Of a stretch of 64,000 nucleotides of DNA, positions 7,867 through 15,579 are shown one piece after another; positions within the stretch are counted from its first letter, which is position 1, and each line of letters opens with the position of its first letter. The notes under the pieces were generated by a model. The model saw only the letters and a program-made list of their open reading frames with translations. It was not told where the DNA came from and did no database searches. The DNA comes from Zavarzinia aquatilis. GTDB taxonomy: Bacteria > Pseudomonadota > Alphaproteobacteria > Zavarziniales > Zavarziniaceae. The translations under genes and the position numbers were made by a program. The DNA is taken from assembly GCF_003173035.1 (NCBI RefSeq), contig NZ_QGLE01000005.1, positions 1 through 64,000 on the forward strand, written 5' to 3'.

Positions 7867-9936
7867 TCAGAGGCCGGCGATGAACTCGTCAAGCTTGGCG
7901 ACCGCCGTCTCGCGGGCGTCCTGCGCTTCGGCGAGGCTGGCCTGCAGTTTCTCGATCGCGGTTTCCTGCTCGTCGAGCTTCTTCAGATAGCGGCGATAAA
8001 GGTCGGTGTCCTTGGGCACGCTGGCGAGATTCTCGCGCAGGCGCGCCTGCTCCTCGCCGAGGCGGGCGAGCTTGTCGTTCGCGCCCTCGATCACGGCGTC
8101 GCGGCTGCTGATCGCCCGGCGCAACTCCGCCAGCTTGGCGAAAGCGGCCTTGGTCTTGGCGTCGATGGCGCCGCTGGCGCCGTAATAGGCGATCTGGGCA
8201 TCGTTCAGATTGGCGATGGCGAGTCCAGAGGCGCCTTTACGCTCGGCCACCACCTTCACCTCGACGGTCTTGCCGGCGTCCAGCGTCGCCGGCACGCGCC
8301 AGTAGCGGTCGGTCTCCTCCACCCCTGAAGCCGGCGCGACCACCGTGTAGCCGGAGAGTTTCGGCAATTCGAGGATCATGCTGCGGGCTTCGCGCGCCGG
8401 GGCGGCGATGCGGTAGGTCATGGTCCGCCGCTCCACCGTCTCGTAGCGGAACACGCCGCCAGCGATGCTGCCCGCGGTCAGGGTCGAATCGCTGGTTTCG
8501 GCATGGTCGACGCGCAGTTTCTGGTCGAGGGCGTAGGAGACCATCCGCTCCTCCCCCGCGGGCAGCACGGCGAGGCGGGCGTCGCCGACATAGGCAAAGC
8601 CGGTCGGCCCCTGTTCGTAGAGGGTGAGGATGCCCGGCGGCAGGCCGGTCTCGCCGTCGTTGGTCAGACGGACGGCGGCCAGCGGGTGCCGGTCGTGCAC
8701 GCCGGGCTGATAGAGCGCGAGACGGGCGGCCGGCACGTCGCGGTCGACGATCGGCACCGAGAGCGAGCGGCCGGAGGCGACGGACACCGGCTTTTCCAGA
8801 CGGAAGACCACCTGGGTCAGGGCTTCGGTCGAGGCGACCTCGGTCGTGCCTTCCGCGAGGCCTGGCCCCGCGCCCGCGGCCATGGGGGCCGGGGCCGCGA
8901 CCGGCATGGGCGGGGCGGCACCCACGGCGCCGGCGGCGAAGGCCCGGGAACGGTCCTGCAGCTCGTAGTCCTTGGGCGCGGCATCGGCCATCTCGGCCAA
9001 GGCGCTGCCGCCCGTGTCGACATTGGGCAGGATGCGGCCCACCACCTCGACCGGGACTTCCGGCCGGTCGACGTAATAGGAGGCATAGAGCGCCTGGCGG
9101 AAGGTGACCGGGCTGCCCGAGACGAGGGTCAGCTCGACATTCTTCCAGTCCTGGCCGCTGGTGTTTTCCAGCACCGCCCAGCCCTGAAGATTGGCCTTGG
9201 CCGAGGCCGTGTCGGCGGGCAGGGACAGGCGATAGGACGTCTTCCACAGGGGCGTCCCGGTGACATAGGCGACCCGCAGGGTGCGGCTGCCGCTGCCCGT
9301 CGCGGTGATGGTCAGCGAGCGGCGGTCGCGCGCGTGAGCCTGCGCGATGCCGGCCAGCGCCTTGTCGACCTGACCTTGCAGGACGGGATCGGCGAATTTG
9401 ATCGACTCGGCGTCTTCCAGCACCAGTTGCTGGATGCCTTCGCCCGTCAGCAGGGTGATGCGGTTGCGGGTGACGGTGCCCTGATCGCCCGGCAGGTCGC
9501 GGGTCTCCGCCTCGACCTTCAACAGGCGGCCGCGCAGCATCCGGCTGCCACCGGTCACGACCTCGCTGCCCTGGAGCGCGTTGAGGAGGGCGACCGGCGA
9601 TTCCAGCGCCTCCGGCCCGAAGGGCAGATCGCGGAACATCTGGGCGATCGGTTCGCGCCCGGCGAGTTCCACCCCGCCGACCCCGCCCTTGTCGTCGAAG
9701 ACGACGAGGCTTTTCAGGACGTCGTCGACCTGATCGAGCGGAACGTCGAGCGTGAGGGTGGCGTTACCGCTCACCTTGGCCTCATACTCGAAATAGCCGA
9801 CGCCGCCGGTCGAGAGCATGACACGGTCGAGTTCGAGGCCGTCGGCGAGGGCGGGCGTGCTCACCCAGACACCATAGCCGGCCGTGGCGGCGAGCATCAG
9901 AGAGCGCGTTTTTTTCAGGCGCAGGTTCAGGCGCAT
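7867..9936 (-). CDS. Secreted DUF4139 domain protein
   Basis: About 689 residues. A signal peptide (basic start, then SLMLAATAGYGVWVSTPALA, cleaved near residue 32) sends it to the periplasm. The body matches DUF4139: a beta-rich middle with WKTSYRLSLP and LVSGSPVTFRQALY, and a conserved C-terminal half. The last 100 residues are a predicted coiled coil (LRRAISSRDAVIEG through AQDARETAVAKLDEF). A Pro/Ala linker with repeated PMPVAAPAPMAAG lies near residues 345-365. ATG 9936 follows GGGGGGAAAG; GTG 9942 is an alternative. Members are linked to envelope phenotypes in some bacteria; no defined function. Confidence 0.8.
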   Translation of the reverse strand: MRLNLRLKKTRSLMLAATAGYGVWVSTPALADGLELDRVMLSTGGVGYFEYEAKVSGNATLTLDVPLDQVDDVLKSLVVFDDKGGVGGVELAGREPIAQMFRDLPFGPEALESPVALLNALQGSEVVTGGSRMLRGRLLKVEAETRDLPGDQGTVTRNRITLLTGEGIQQLVLEDAESIKFADPVLQGQVDKALAGIAQAHARDRRSLTITATGSGSRTLRVAYVTGTPLWKTSYRLSLPADTASAKANLQGWAVLENTSGQDWKNVELTLVSGSPVTFRQALYASYYVDRPEVPVEVVGRILPNVDTGGSALAEMADAAPKDYELQDRSRAFAAGAVGAAPPMPVAAPAPMAAGAGPGLAEGTTEVASTEALTQVVFRLEKPVSVASGRSLSVPIVDRDVPAARLALYQPGVHDRHPLAAVRLTNDGETGLPPGILTLYEQGPTGFAYVGDARLAVLPAGEERMVSYALDQKLRVDHAETSDSTLTAGSIAGGVFRYETVERRTMTYRIAAPAREARSMILELPKLSGYTVVAPASGVEETDRYWRVPATLDAGKTVEVKVVAERKGASGLAIANLNDAQIAYYGASGAIDAKTKAAFAKLAELRRAISSRDAVIEGANDKLARLGEEQARLRENLASVPKDTDLYRRYLKKLDEQETAIEKLQASLAEAQDARETAVAKLDEFIAGL

Positions 9937-10053
9937 GGTCACTTTCCCCCCGGGAACGCTTCATCCCCGGTCTTGTATCGCGCAATCCGGGTGGGATTGC
10001 GACATGAGGGTGGCCGGGACAAGGCGAGGGAGCAAGCGTCAGGGAGCGGATTG

Positions 10054-10581
10054 GTGACGCATCTCACATCGTTTCTGGCGGGCGAAGAGCCCGATACCGC
10101 CGGGCGGATGATCGGCGACATCTGGCGCAAGCCCGAAACCTGGCTGGAAAGCCGTCACGATTTCATCCAATGGCTGTTCCCGCTGCCCGAGCCGAGCGGC
10201 GCCAACCTCGACGCGCCCTTGCTGACCCCCGACGACGCGGCGCGGATCGCGGCAAGCGTGGCCTTGCGCCAGGCACTGCTGACCTCGACCGATACCATGA
10301 TGCGGCTTTACGGCATCCGGCGGGTCGGTGACATGTTCAGCCGGGGCGAAGGGTTCCCCGGGCCGTTCAGCGATTGGCTCGGCCCGATCGACCACAATCA
10401 CCTGCGCTTTACCCGCATGTTGCGCTGCCTCGCACTCTGCGGCCTTGGCGATACTGCGCAGGGCTTGCGGGGGCTGCTGTTCAATATCGCCGCCACGGAA
10501 GCCCTCGGCGCCTGGAGCACCGCGCTTCGTTATTGGCGTGACGCGGGATTGGCGCCACCGGGCTGGCCGGTCGGGGCTTGA
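10054..10581 (+). CDS. Opioid growth factor receptor-related (OGFr_N) protein
   Basis: 175 residues. The OGFr_N hallmark is unmistakable: HDFIQWLFPLPEPS (residues 35-48) followed by N-x5-LLT. Bacterial homologues are short all-helical proteins made of this domain alone; their role is unknown and they have no opioid function. The GTG start at 10054 follows AGGGAGCGGA. It is divergent from the DUF4139 gene and lies upstream of the small gene and luxR, all on the same strand. Confidence 0.85.
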   Translation: MTHLTSFLAGEEPDTAGRMIGDIWRKPETWLESRHDFIQWLFPLPEPSGANLDAPLLTPDDAARIAASVALRQALLTSTDTMMRLYGIRRVGDMFSRGEGFPGPFSDWLGPIDHNHLRFTRMLRCLALCGLGDTAQGLRGLLFNIAATEALGAWSTALRYWRDAGLAPPGWPVGA

Positions 10582-10634
10582 ACCGGCAATAGTAGCGGTG
10601 TATGTTTCATAACAACTTTTAGTAGGTTGCTGAC

Positions 10635-10955
10635 ATGGGCCGTAGTACCTCCCCCGTGGAGTTGCCTTGCGACGATACGGTAGCCGCGGCCAAGCTGCGG
10701 GCGGTTGTCCATGCCATCGCGTCTTCGCTCGGCGATGGCGTGCTGCGCCATCTCCTCGAAGAGGAGTGGCGGCAATCGACCGAGCGTGGCCGAAACCGCC
10801 GGCCCATGCCGATCGGCGATCTCGAAGCCATGCTGATCTTCGTCATCGAGCGCATCCGCCGCGATCATGGCATGGAAGCCCTCAATCGTTTGCTGGATGA
10901 TGCACGGGCACTTGGCGAAATGCGCGAAGCGGTGGACAATTGTCGCGGGCATTGA
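10635..10955 (+). CDS. Small hypothetical protein upstream of luxR
   Basis: 106 residues, mostly alpha-helical by pattern, with charged helices around LRHLLEEEWRQSTERG and a C-terminal segment LNRLLDDARALGEMREAV. No signal peptide, no membrane segment, no domain I recognise. It ends 18 bp before the luxR GTG and may be co-transcribed. No classical ribosome site is seen, only TAGG about 10 nt before ATG 10635. Codon use matches its neighbours. Confidence 0.55.
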   Translation: MGRSTSPVELPCDDTVAAAKLRAVVHAIASSLGDGVLRHLLEEEWRQSTERGRNRRPMPIGDLEAMLIFVIERIRRDHGMEALNRLLDDARALGEMREAVDNCRGH

Positions 10956-10973
10956 GCGGGGTGGGGCGCGCGC

Positions 10974-11681
10974 GTGATCAATCTTCTGGATGTGGCGGAC
11001 CGGATCGACCGGGCTGAGACTGCGATAGGGGCTTTCGACGTGCTCGCCGGGGTGGCGGGGGTTCACGGCTATGGGCATTCCGCCTGCATGGAAATTCCCA
11101 AGACCAACAAACTGCATCCCGAGGCGCTGGCCATCGTCAAAATGCCGGAGGCCTGGGTCGAACATTACGTCACGCGAGAATTCGCCCTGATCGACCCGGT
11201 GTTTCGCCGGGCGGCTTCCGATGTGCTGCCCTTCACCTGGGCGGAGGCCTCGGCGCACTCGACGACGGCGCAACGCAAGATCATGAACGAGGCGACGAGT
11301 TTTGGCCTGCGCAACGGTCTGACCATCCCGATTCATGGCCCGGCCGGATATTGCGCCGAGGTGACCTTCGCCGGCGGCAAGGTGGATGACGATCCGCGCG
11401 TGCTGATGTCGCTGCGCTTTCTCGCCACCGTCGCCCATGACCGTGCCCGGCTGCTGGTGCGCCGGGGTTGGGTCGAGGATATGCCGAACCTGACCAAGCG
11501 TGAGCGGGATTGCCTGCATTGGGTCGCCGCCGGCAAGTCCGACTGGGCGATCGCGCAGATCCTGAACATCAGCGAGACCACCGTGCACTGGCATGTCGAG
11601 GGCGCGAAGCGGAAATTCGGCGCCTCGACACGTATTCAGGCCATCGTCGCGGCCATTCGCCTCGGGTTGCTCTACCCTTAA
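10974..11681 (+). CDS. LuxR-type quorum-sensing regulator
   Basis: 235 residues: an N-terminal autoinducer-binding domain (about 20-160) and a C-terminal LuxR HTH (about 170-233, with LTKRERDCLHWVAAGKSDWAIA and ISETTVHWHV). The residues that contact acyl-homoserine lactones in this family are present as Trp61, Tyr65, Asp74-Pro75 and Trp89, so it should bind a true AHL. Start is GTG 10974. It converges on luxI with 6 bp between the stop codons, so the two are separately promoted. Its likely targets are the palindromes at 12373 and 12885. Confidence 0.92.
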   Translation: MINLLDVADRIDRAETAIGAFDVLAGVAGVHGYGHSACMEIPKTNKLHPEALAIVKMPEAWVEHYVTREFALIDPVFRRAASDVLPFTWAEASAHSTTAQRKIMNEATSFGLRNGLTIPIHGPAGYCAEVTFAGGKVDDDPRVLMSLRFLATVAHDRARLLVRRGWVEDMPNLTKRERDCLHWVAAGKSDWAIAQILNISETTVHWHVEGAKRKFGASTRIQAIVAAIRLGLLYP

Positions 11682-11687
11682 GCCCGC

Positions 11688-12317
11688 TCAGGCGGCGATG
11701 GCGGCGTCGGTGAAGCGCAGGCTCAGCACCGGATCGGGCACGCCACGCTGCCGGCGCACGGTTTGCAGCGCGATCTCGTCGATCGGCATGGTGACGCCGA
11801 CGACACCGATTCCGCCCATCTCGATTTCAGGCCCGAGGACGTTCAGGTGCCAGTCGGCGGCCTGCGCCATGCCGACCATGCGCCGGTCCATGACCGCGGT
11901 GATGAAATCGAGTTCGCGCAGCATGGCGTATTCGATCATGCCGCAGGACAGGGCGCCCCAGACCGTGCCCCTGCGGTCGGTTTCGCGCACCCGGCGCGAC
12001 ACACAGCTGCGGCTGCTCTCGAAAATCGCCGGACCGCGCGGGACGGGCCCATTGCACAGCCCGGGGAAGACATCGCCCAGCAGATGCGGCAGCACCGAAG
12101 GGATGAGCCGCATCGAACCGGCGATGTCGCCATCGTCCCCGCGACAGACCAGATAGATGGTGCGCGCGGTGTCGAACTGGTCGATTTCCAGGCCGTCCTT
12201 CGCCAAGGGCAGCTGCCAGCCCATTTCCTCGACAAAAACCTGATGCCTCAGGCGGAACATCGCCTCAAGCGTGCGCGTGTGGTTCGCCCGATTCCAGGGG
12301 CCGATAACCTCGATCAT
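11688..12317 (-). CDS. Acyl-homoserine-lactone synthase, LuxI family
   Basis: 209 residues. LuxI signature residues are visible: Arg24, Phe28 and Trp34 in RHQVFVEEMGW, acidic residues at Asp46 and Asp49, Arg70 in GSMRL, and FESSR (99-103). It makes an AHL from S-adenosylmethionine and an acyl donor; the acyl chain cannot be predicted. ATG 12317 has a GGAGG ribosome site 6 nt upstream; a TTG at 12344 would extend it without support. The promoter carries a CtrA-type box and a lux-box-like palindrome. Confidence 0.93.
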   Translation of the reverse strand: MIEVIGPWNRANHTRTLEAMFRLRHQVFVEEMGWQLPLAKDGLEIDQFDTARTIYLVCRGDDGDIAGSMRLIPSVLPHLLGDVFPGLCNGPVPRGPAIFESSRSCVSRRVRETDRRGTVWGALSCGMIEYAMLRELDFITAVMDRRMVGMAQAADWHLNVLGPEIEMGGIGVVGVTMPIDEIALQTVRRQRGVPDPVLSLRFTDAAIAA

Positions 12318-12352
12318 TGCCTGCCTCCAAGTTGTGGTAGGCAATGAAACAA

Positions 12353-12368
12353 TTAAAGGTGTATTAAC
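12353..12368. promoter_or_regulatory. CtrA-type binding site in the luxI promoter
   Basis: TTAA (12353-12356), 7 bp, TTAAC (12364-12368) matches the CtrA consensus TTAA-N7-TTAAC exactly. It lies 36-51 bp upstream of the luxI ATG, overlapping a plausible -10 (TTTAAT on the minus strand, 12352-12357). CtrA binding here would place AHL production under cell-cycle/CckA control. CtrA itself is not in the window. Confidence 0.6.
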
Positions 12369-12372
12369 CGCG

Positions 12373-12390
12373 CCTGGCTGATCAGAGGGG
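12373..12390. promoter_or_regulatory. lux-box-like operator at luxI
   Basis: CCTGGCTGATCAGAGGGG shares the right half and the TGATCA centre with the perfect palindrome at 12885-12902; the left half is degenerate. The centre is 64 bp upstream of the luxI ATG, right for a LuxR site overlapping a -35 region. Confidence 0.6.
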
Positions 12391-12412
12391 TATTTTTTGT
12401 CCCCGGGTGCGA

Positions 12413-12820
12413 CTAAGCGTGGTAGTGGCGAATGGTCGTGCCCGCGATGGTCTCGACCAGGTCGGCGACCGCATCCCTTGTCGCGACCGAGGTCACGCCG
12501 CCAAAGGCCGCGACCAGCCGGCTGGCCAGATGCGACAGGTCGCAGGCATCGCCGATGCTGTTGGAAGCAGCGCCGAGGTTGCTGGCGAATTCGACCAGCC
12601 TGCAGAGCAGGGCGGGGTCGATGGCATGAAGCAACTCGCCCAATTCGTCGATCCCGGCTGGCCGGCCGAGGCCCTTCTCGACTTCAACGACCCGTTCGGG
12701 GCGAAGGCCCGAACGGGTCGCCAGGTCGTCGACCGTCAGGCCGCGCACGGCGCGCAGCCCATAGAGCCAGCGCCCGATGCGAGGTCCGAAAATGGAAGTG
12801 TCCACCGTTGTGCCGATCAT
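12413..12820 (-). CDS. Small Xre-type HTH protein, candidate quorum-sensing target
   Basis: 135 residues from ATG 12820 (GTG 12856 would add 12). Residues 12-52 look like an Xre/Cro HTH: GRWLYGLRAVRGLTVDDLA then SGLRPERVVEVEKG. The rest (60-130) is helical and unassigned. It lies just upstream of luxI on the same strand, but has its own promoter region with the 18-bp palindrome at 12885-12902. A LuxR-controlled regulator is the natural reading; whether it acts on luxI, on LuxR protein, or elsewhere is unknown. Confidence 0.7.
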   Translation of the reverse strand: MIGTTVDTSIFGPRIGRWLYGLRAVRGLTVDDLATRSGLRPERVVEVEKGLGRPAGIDELGELLHAIDPALLCRLVEFASNLGAASNSIGDACDLSHLASRLVAAFGGVTSVATRDAVADLVETIAGTTIRHYHA

Positions 12821-12884
12821 CTGCCCCAGCCTGCATTTGCTTGTGTTCTTGCCCACAGGCTGCGCCGAGGCCCCGAATCCGGCA

Positions 12885-12902
12885 CCCCTCTGATCAGAGG
12901 GG
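12885..12902. promoter_or_regulatory. lux-box-like perfect palindrome upstream of the Xre gene
   Basis: CCCCTCTGATCAGAGGGG is a perfect 18-bp palindrome whose centre is 73 bp upstream of ATG 12820. It shares 13 contiguous bases, CTGATCAGAGGGG, with the site at luxI. Its size and symmetry match LuxR operators. Confidence 0.65.
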
Positions 12903-13045
12903 ATTTGGCGGAGATCGGCCCGGCAGGGAGGGATCGGCGCGGGCGGCGCGAAAGGGAATGCACGCAGGGCGGTCGTGACGATACGTCAGTCCCTGTGGCC
13001 GTGCGCTTGGCGCCGTCGGGCGATGCAGACGGGAAAGTCGGTCGG

Positions 13046-13684
13046 TCAGGCCGCGGCCGGGGCGGCGTTACCGGCCATGATCCGCGCCAGGAAGTCCGCG
13101 ATCGTCCTCTCCAGCTCCGCGCGGGAGAGGTGGGGCGGGCAATGCAATGCCGTCTCGACGATGGACGCCCGGATCATCAGCAGGAGCACATGGTAGGCGG
13201 CATCGGGCCGGGTGAAGTGCAGGCGGTCGCGGATCGAGAGCTGGGCGTGGGCCGACATCGTCGCGAGGGTGCGCGGCAGACTGGCGACCGCCGGGATCTG
13301 TAACGCGAAGGGGATCACTTCGAGGATGAGGTGGACCTTGTTCCGATGCCGGTCTGCCACCCGAAAAAGCGCCGAAATCACCTCGAAGGCCGCGTCTTCG
13401 AGAGGCAGCTGTTCGGATGTCGACAGGGCGTTGCCGACTTCTTCCAGCATGTCCTGCACCCAATAGGTGACGACCCGCGCGACGATCGCCTCCTTGTTCG
13501 GGAAATACTGATAGAGCGAGCCGATGCCGACCCCGGCGCGTTCCGCGATCCGGTTGGTGGTGACGCTGTCATAGGGCTGGGTGGCGAGCAACTCGGATGC
13601 GGCATCAATCATCGCCTCGACCGTGACTTCGGCGCGGCGCTGACGCGGCATCTTCTTCATCGAAAGATCGACGGTTCTGATCAT
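13046..13684 (-). CDS. TetR/AcrR family transcriptional regulator
   Basis: 212 residues. The N-terminal TetR HTH runs from about 20 to 66, with VEAMIDAASELLA, TTNRIAERAGVGIGSLYQYFPNKEAIVA as key stretches. The C-terminal ligand domain is helical and divergent, so the effector is unknown. ATG 13684 is chosen because AGGGAGCG precedes it; ATG 13660 is also possible. No neighbouring efflux or enzyme gene is divergently arranged, so the target is not obvious. Confidence 0.88.
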   Translation of the reverse strand: MIRTVDLSMKKMPRQRRAEVTVEAMIDAASELLATQPYDSVTTNRIAERAGVGIGSLYQYFPNKEAIVARVVTYWVQDMLEEVGNALSTSEQLPLEDAAFEVISALFRVADRHRNKVHLILEVIPFALQIPAVASLPRTLATMSAHAQLSIRDRLHFTRPDAAYHVLLLMIRASIVETALHCPPHLSRAELERTIADFLARIMAGNAAPAAA

Positions 13685-13808
13685 CCCCCGGGCGCTCCCT
13701 ATTTCTGCGAGCTTGGGCGCGATTGTGCTCGCGTCGGACAGGCAGGCCAAGCGCAAAGGCGCTGGTCTCTATCGGACGAAAGTCGAGGTATCGGGGGGGG
13801 ATCTGAAC

Positions 13809-13883
<75 letters not shown>

Positions 13884-13968
13884 GCCTGCGTTCAGGGCGC
13901 GGAAACTGCCACAGGGCGGCGGGATGTGCAAGCCGTGTGTGGTTTTTTTTCCGCGCGGGCGAAAACGG

Positions 13969-14493
13969 CTATTTGACCGGCTTCATCCCCGACGGCGCCT
14001 GCAGCACGCCGGGCGCGCTGGAGGTCGGGCGCGGCTTCGAGGTTCCCTGCGGCTCCGGCGCGGAATGGGCCGAGGGGCGAGTGCCGACGTCGCCGCCCTG
14101 GGCCGGGCTGCTGAGCGAATAGCCGCTGCCATCGGCGGCTGCGGGCGGCGGGGCGCCGGCCGTGCTGCCCGGCTTGGTCGAACCGGTGGGGGTCAGGATC
14201 GGCGCGCCGCCCTGGCCCGAATCGGGAATCACCGTGTCCGGCCGGCCGGCGATGATTCGCGTCTCGCCCGCGGCCAGCGATTCGCCCTTCCGGCTCATGT
14301 AGCCGAAATAGACAAGCCCGGCGGCCCCGCCCAGAAATGCGGCGGTGATGAGGACAAGGCCCCAGTCCGGCCCGCGCCGGCCGCGCGGCGGTGGTCCGAC
14401 CACCGGCTCCACCCGGCCGATGTGACCGGGACGCGAGGTTTCCGCGGCGACACCGCGGGTGAGCAGGGGTTCATCGGTCAGGCGGCGTACCAT
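13969..14493 (-). CDS. Hypothetical single-pass membrane protein with Pro/Gly-rich periplasmic tail
   Basis: 174 residues: a short cytoplasmic start, a Pro/Arg-rich segment, one helix at about residues 43-65 (DWGLVLITAAFLGGAAGLVYFGYM), then a low-complexity Pro/Gly/Ser tail with no cysteine or repeat of fixed length. The layout resembles small envelope or SPOR-like anchors but no SPOR domain is present. ATG 14493 is chosen. Function unknown. Confidence 0.65.
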   Translation of the reverse strand: MVRRLTDEPLLTRGVAAETSRPGHIGRVEPVVGPPPRGRRGPDWGLVLITAAFLGGAAGLVYFGYMSRKGESLAAGETRIIAGRPDTVIPDSGQGGAPILTPTGSTKPGSTAGAPPPAAADGSGYSLSSPAQGGDVGTRPSAHSAPEPQGTSKPRPTSSAPGVLQAPSGMKPVK

Positions 14494-14595
14494 GTCGGAA
14501 CCAGACACTTCATTTGTGGCGGGAAGATGATGCCGTGAGTCTATCGCATCGCAGCACGGCCTGTCGATGGACGGCCGTGTCATTCCTGCCGCAGG

Positions 14596-15522
14596 ATGGG
14601 AGGGAAAAAGAAGGAAATACCCCCTTTGTCGCTGCTTCACCGTATCGAGATCCCGGCCGGGGACGGTCACTTCTCCTGCCTGGCCGGCGGCCCTGAGCTG
14701 GGCCGCGCGCCGCTCGTCCATCTTGCCCATGCGACCGGCATGAACGCCGAGACCTATCGGGCGCTGCTGGAAGTGCTGGCCGAGCGCTACACGGTTCGCG
14801 CGGTCGACCTGCGCGGCCATGGACTGTCGACGGTGCCGGCGCAGGCGTCGCGCCTCAAGTCCTGGGCCCGCTATGTCCACGATCTGGTGCCCATCCTTCA
14901 GGGCTTCGGCCAGAAGGCGATTCTGGTCGGCCATTCCATGGGCGGGGCGGTCAGCGCCGAACTGGCGGCGCTGCATCCCGAACTTGCCGCCGGTCTGTTG
15001 CTGATCGACCCGGCGGTCGTGCCGCGCGTCGCCGCGCCGGCCTTCGCCCTGGCCCGGCTCGCTGGCCTTTCGCACCGTCTGCCGCTGGCCGAGCGGGCGT
15101 CGAAGCGCAAGGACGTCTGGCCGTCCCGCGCGGTGATGGTGAAGGCCTATGGCGGCAAGGGGGCCTTCAAGACCTGGGGGCCGGGCTTTCTCGAAGCCTA
15201 TGTCGAGGGCGGCACCTTCGACAATCCGGATGGCAGCGTGCGTTTGTCCTGCAGCCCGGCCTGGGAGGCCAAGACCTTTTCCACCATCGGCCTGTCGTTC
15301 TGGCGCCGCGTTGCCCGGGTGAAATGCCCGGTCTCGGTACTTTATGCCGAGCATCAGTCGACCCTGGGGGCCAAGGGCGCCGCCGCCCTGCAGGCCCTGC
15401 AGCCGAAAGCCGCGATTGCCCGGGTGCCCGGCTCCAGCCATTTCATCCCGATGGAGTTTCCGGCGGCGGTGATCGAGGCGATCGACGCCCTGCGTGCGCG
15501 GGTGGCGACAGAATCCGCTTGA
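14596..15522 (+). CDS. Alpha/beta-fold hydrolase
   Basis: 308 residues of the alpha/beta-hydrolase fold. The oxyanion/strand motif PLVHLAHATGMNAETYRALL lies near 40-58, the nucleophile elbow is VGHSMGGA (Ser near 115), and the C-terminal acid and base follow in SVLYAEHQ and GSSHFIPME, giving a complete Ser-Asp/Glu-His triad. Substrate unknown. It ends at the promoter of the GTA-like cluster; its TGA lies inside the TTGACT -35-like hexamer. Confidence 0.85.
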   Translation: MGGKKKEIPPLSLLHRIEIPAGDGHFSCLAGGPELGRAPLVHLAHATGMNAETYRALLEVLAERYTVRAVDLRGHGLSTVPAQASRLKSWARYVHDLVPILQGFGQKAILVGHSMGGAVSAELAALHPELAAGLLLIDPAVVPRVAAPAFALARLAGLSHRLPLAERASKRKDVWPSRAVMVKAYGGKGAFKTWGPGFLEAYVEGGTFDNPDGSVRLSCSPAWEAKTFSTIGLSFWRRVARVKCPVSVLYAEHQSTLGAKGAAALQALQPKAAIARVPGSSHFIPMEFPAAVIEAIDALRARVATESA

Positions 15523-15558
15523 CTTCTGTGCGCATTGTGCACATTATGGGTACATAAT
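15519..15558 (+). promoter_or_regulatory. Candidate promoter and operator of the GTA-like cluster
   Basis: TTGACT (15519-15524), 17 bp, CATTAT (15542-15547) is a good sigma-70-like promoter, 33 bp before the first ATG. The inverted repeat ATTATG-GGTA-CATAAT (15543-15558) overlaps the -10 and start, and GTGCAC lies in the spacer. Together they look like a regulated promoter for the whole head-tail operon. Confidence 0.55.
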
Positions 15559-15579
15559 CACTACATTCCGGAATTGGCG

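Noticed and set aside
13789-13802. Run of eight G near tRNA-Thr
   Set aside because: Isolated homopolymer in an intergenic gap; no gene or phase-variable frame depends on it.
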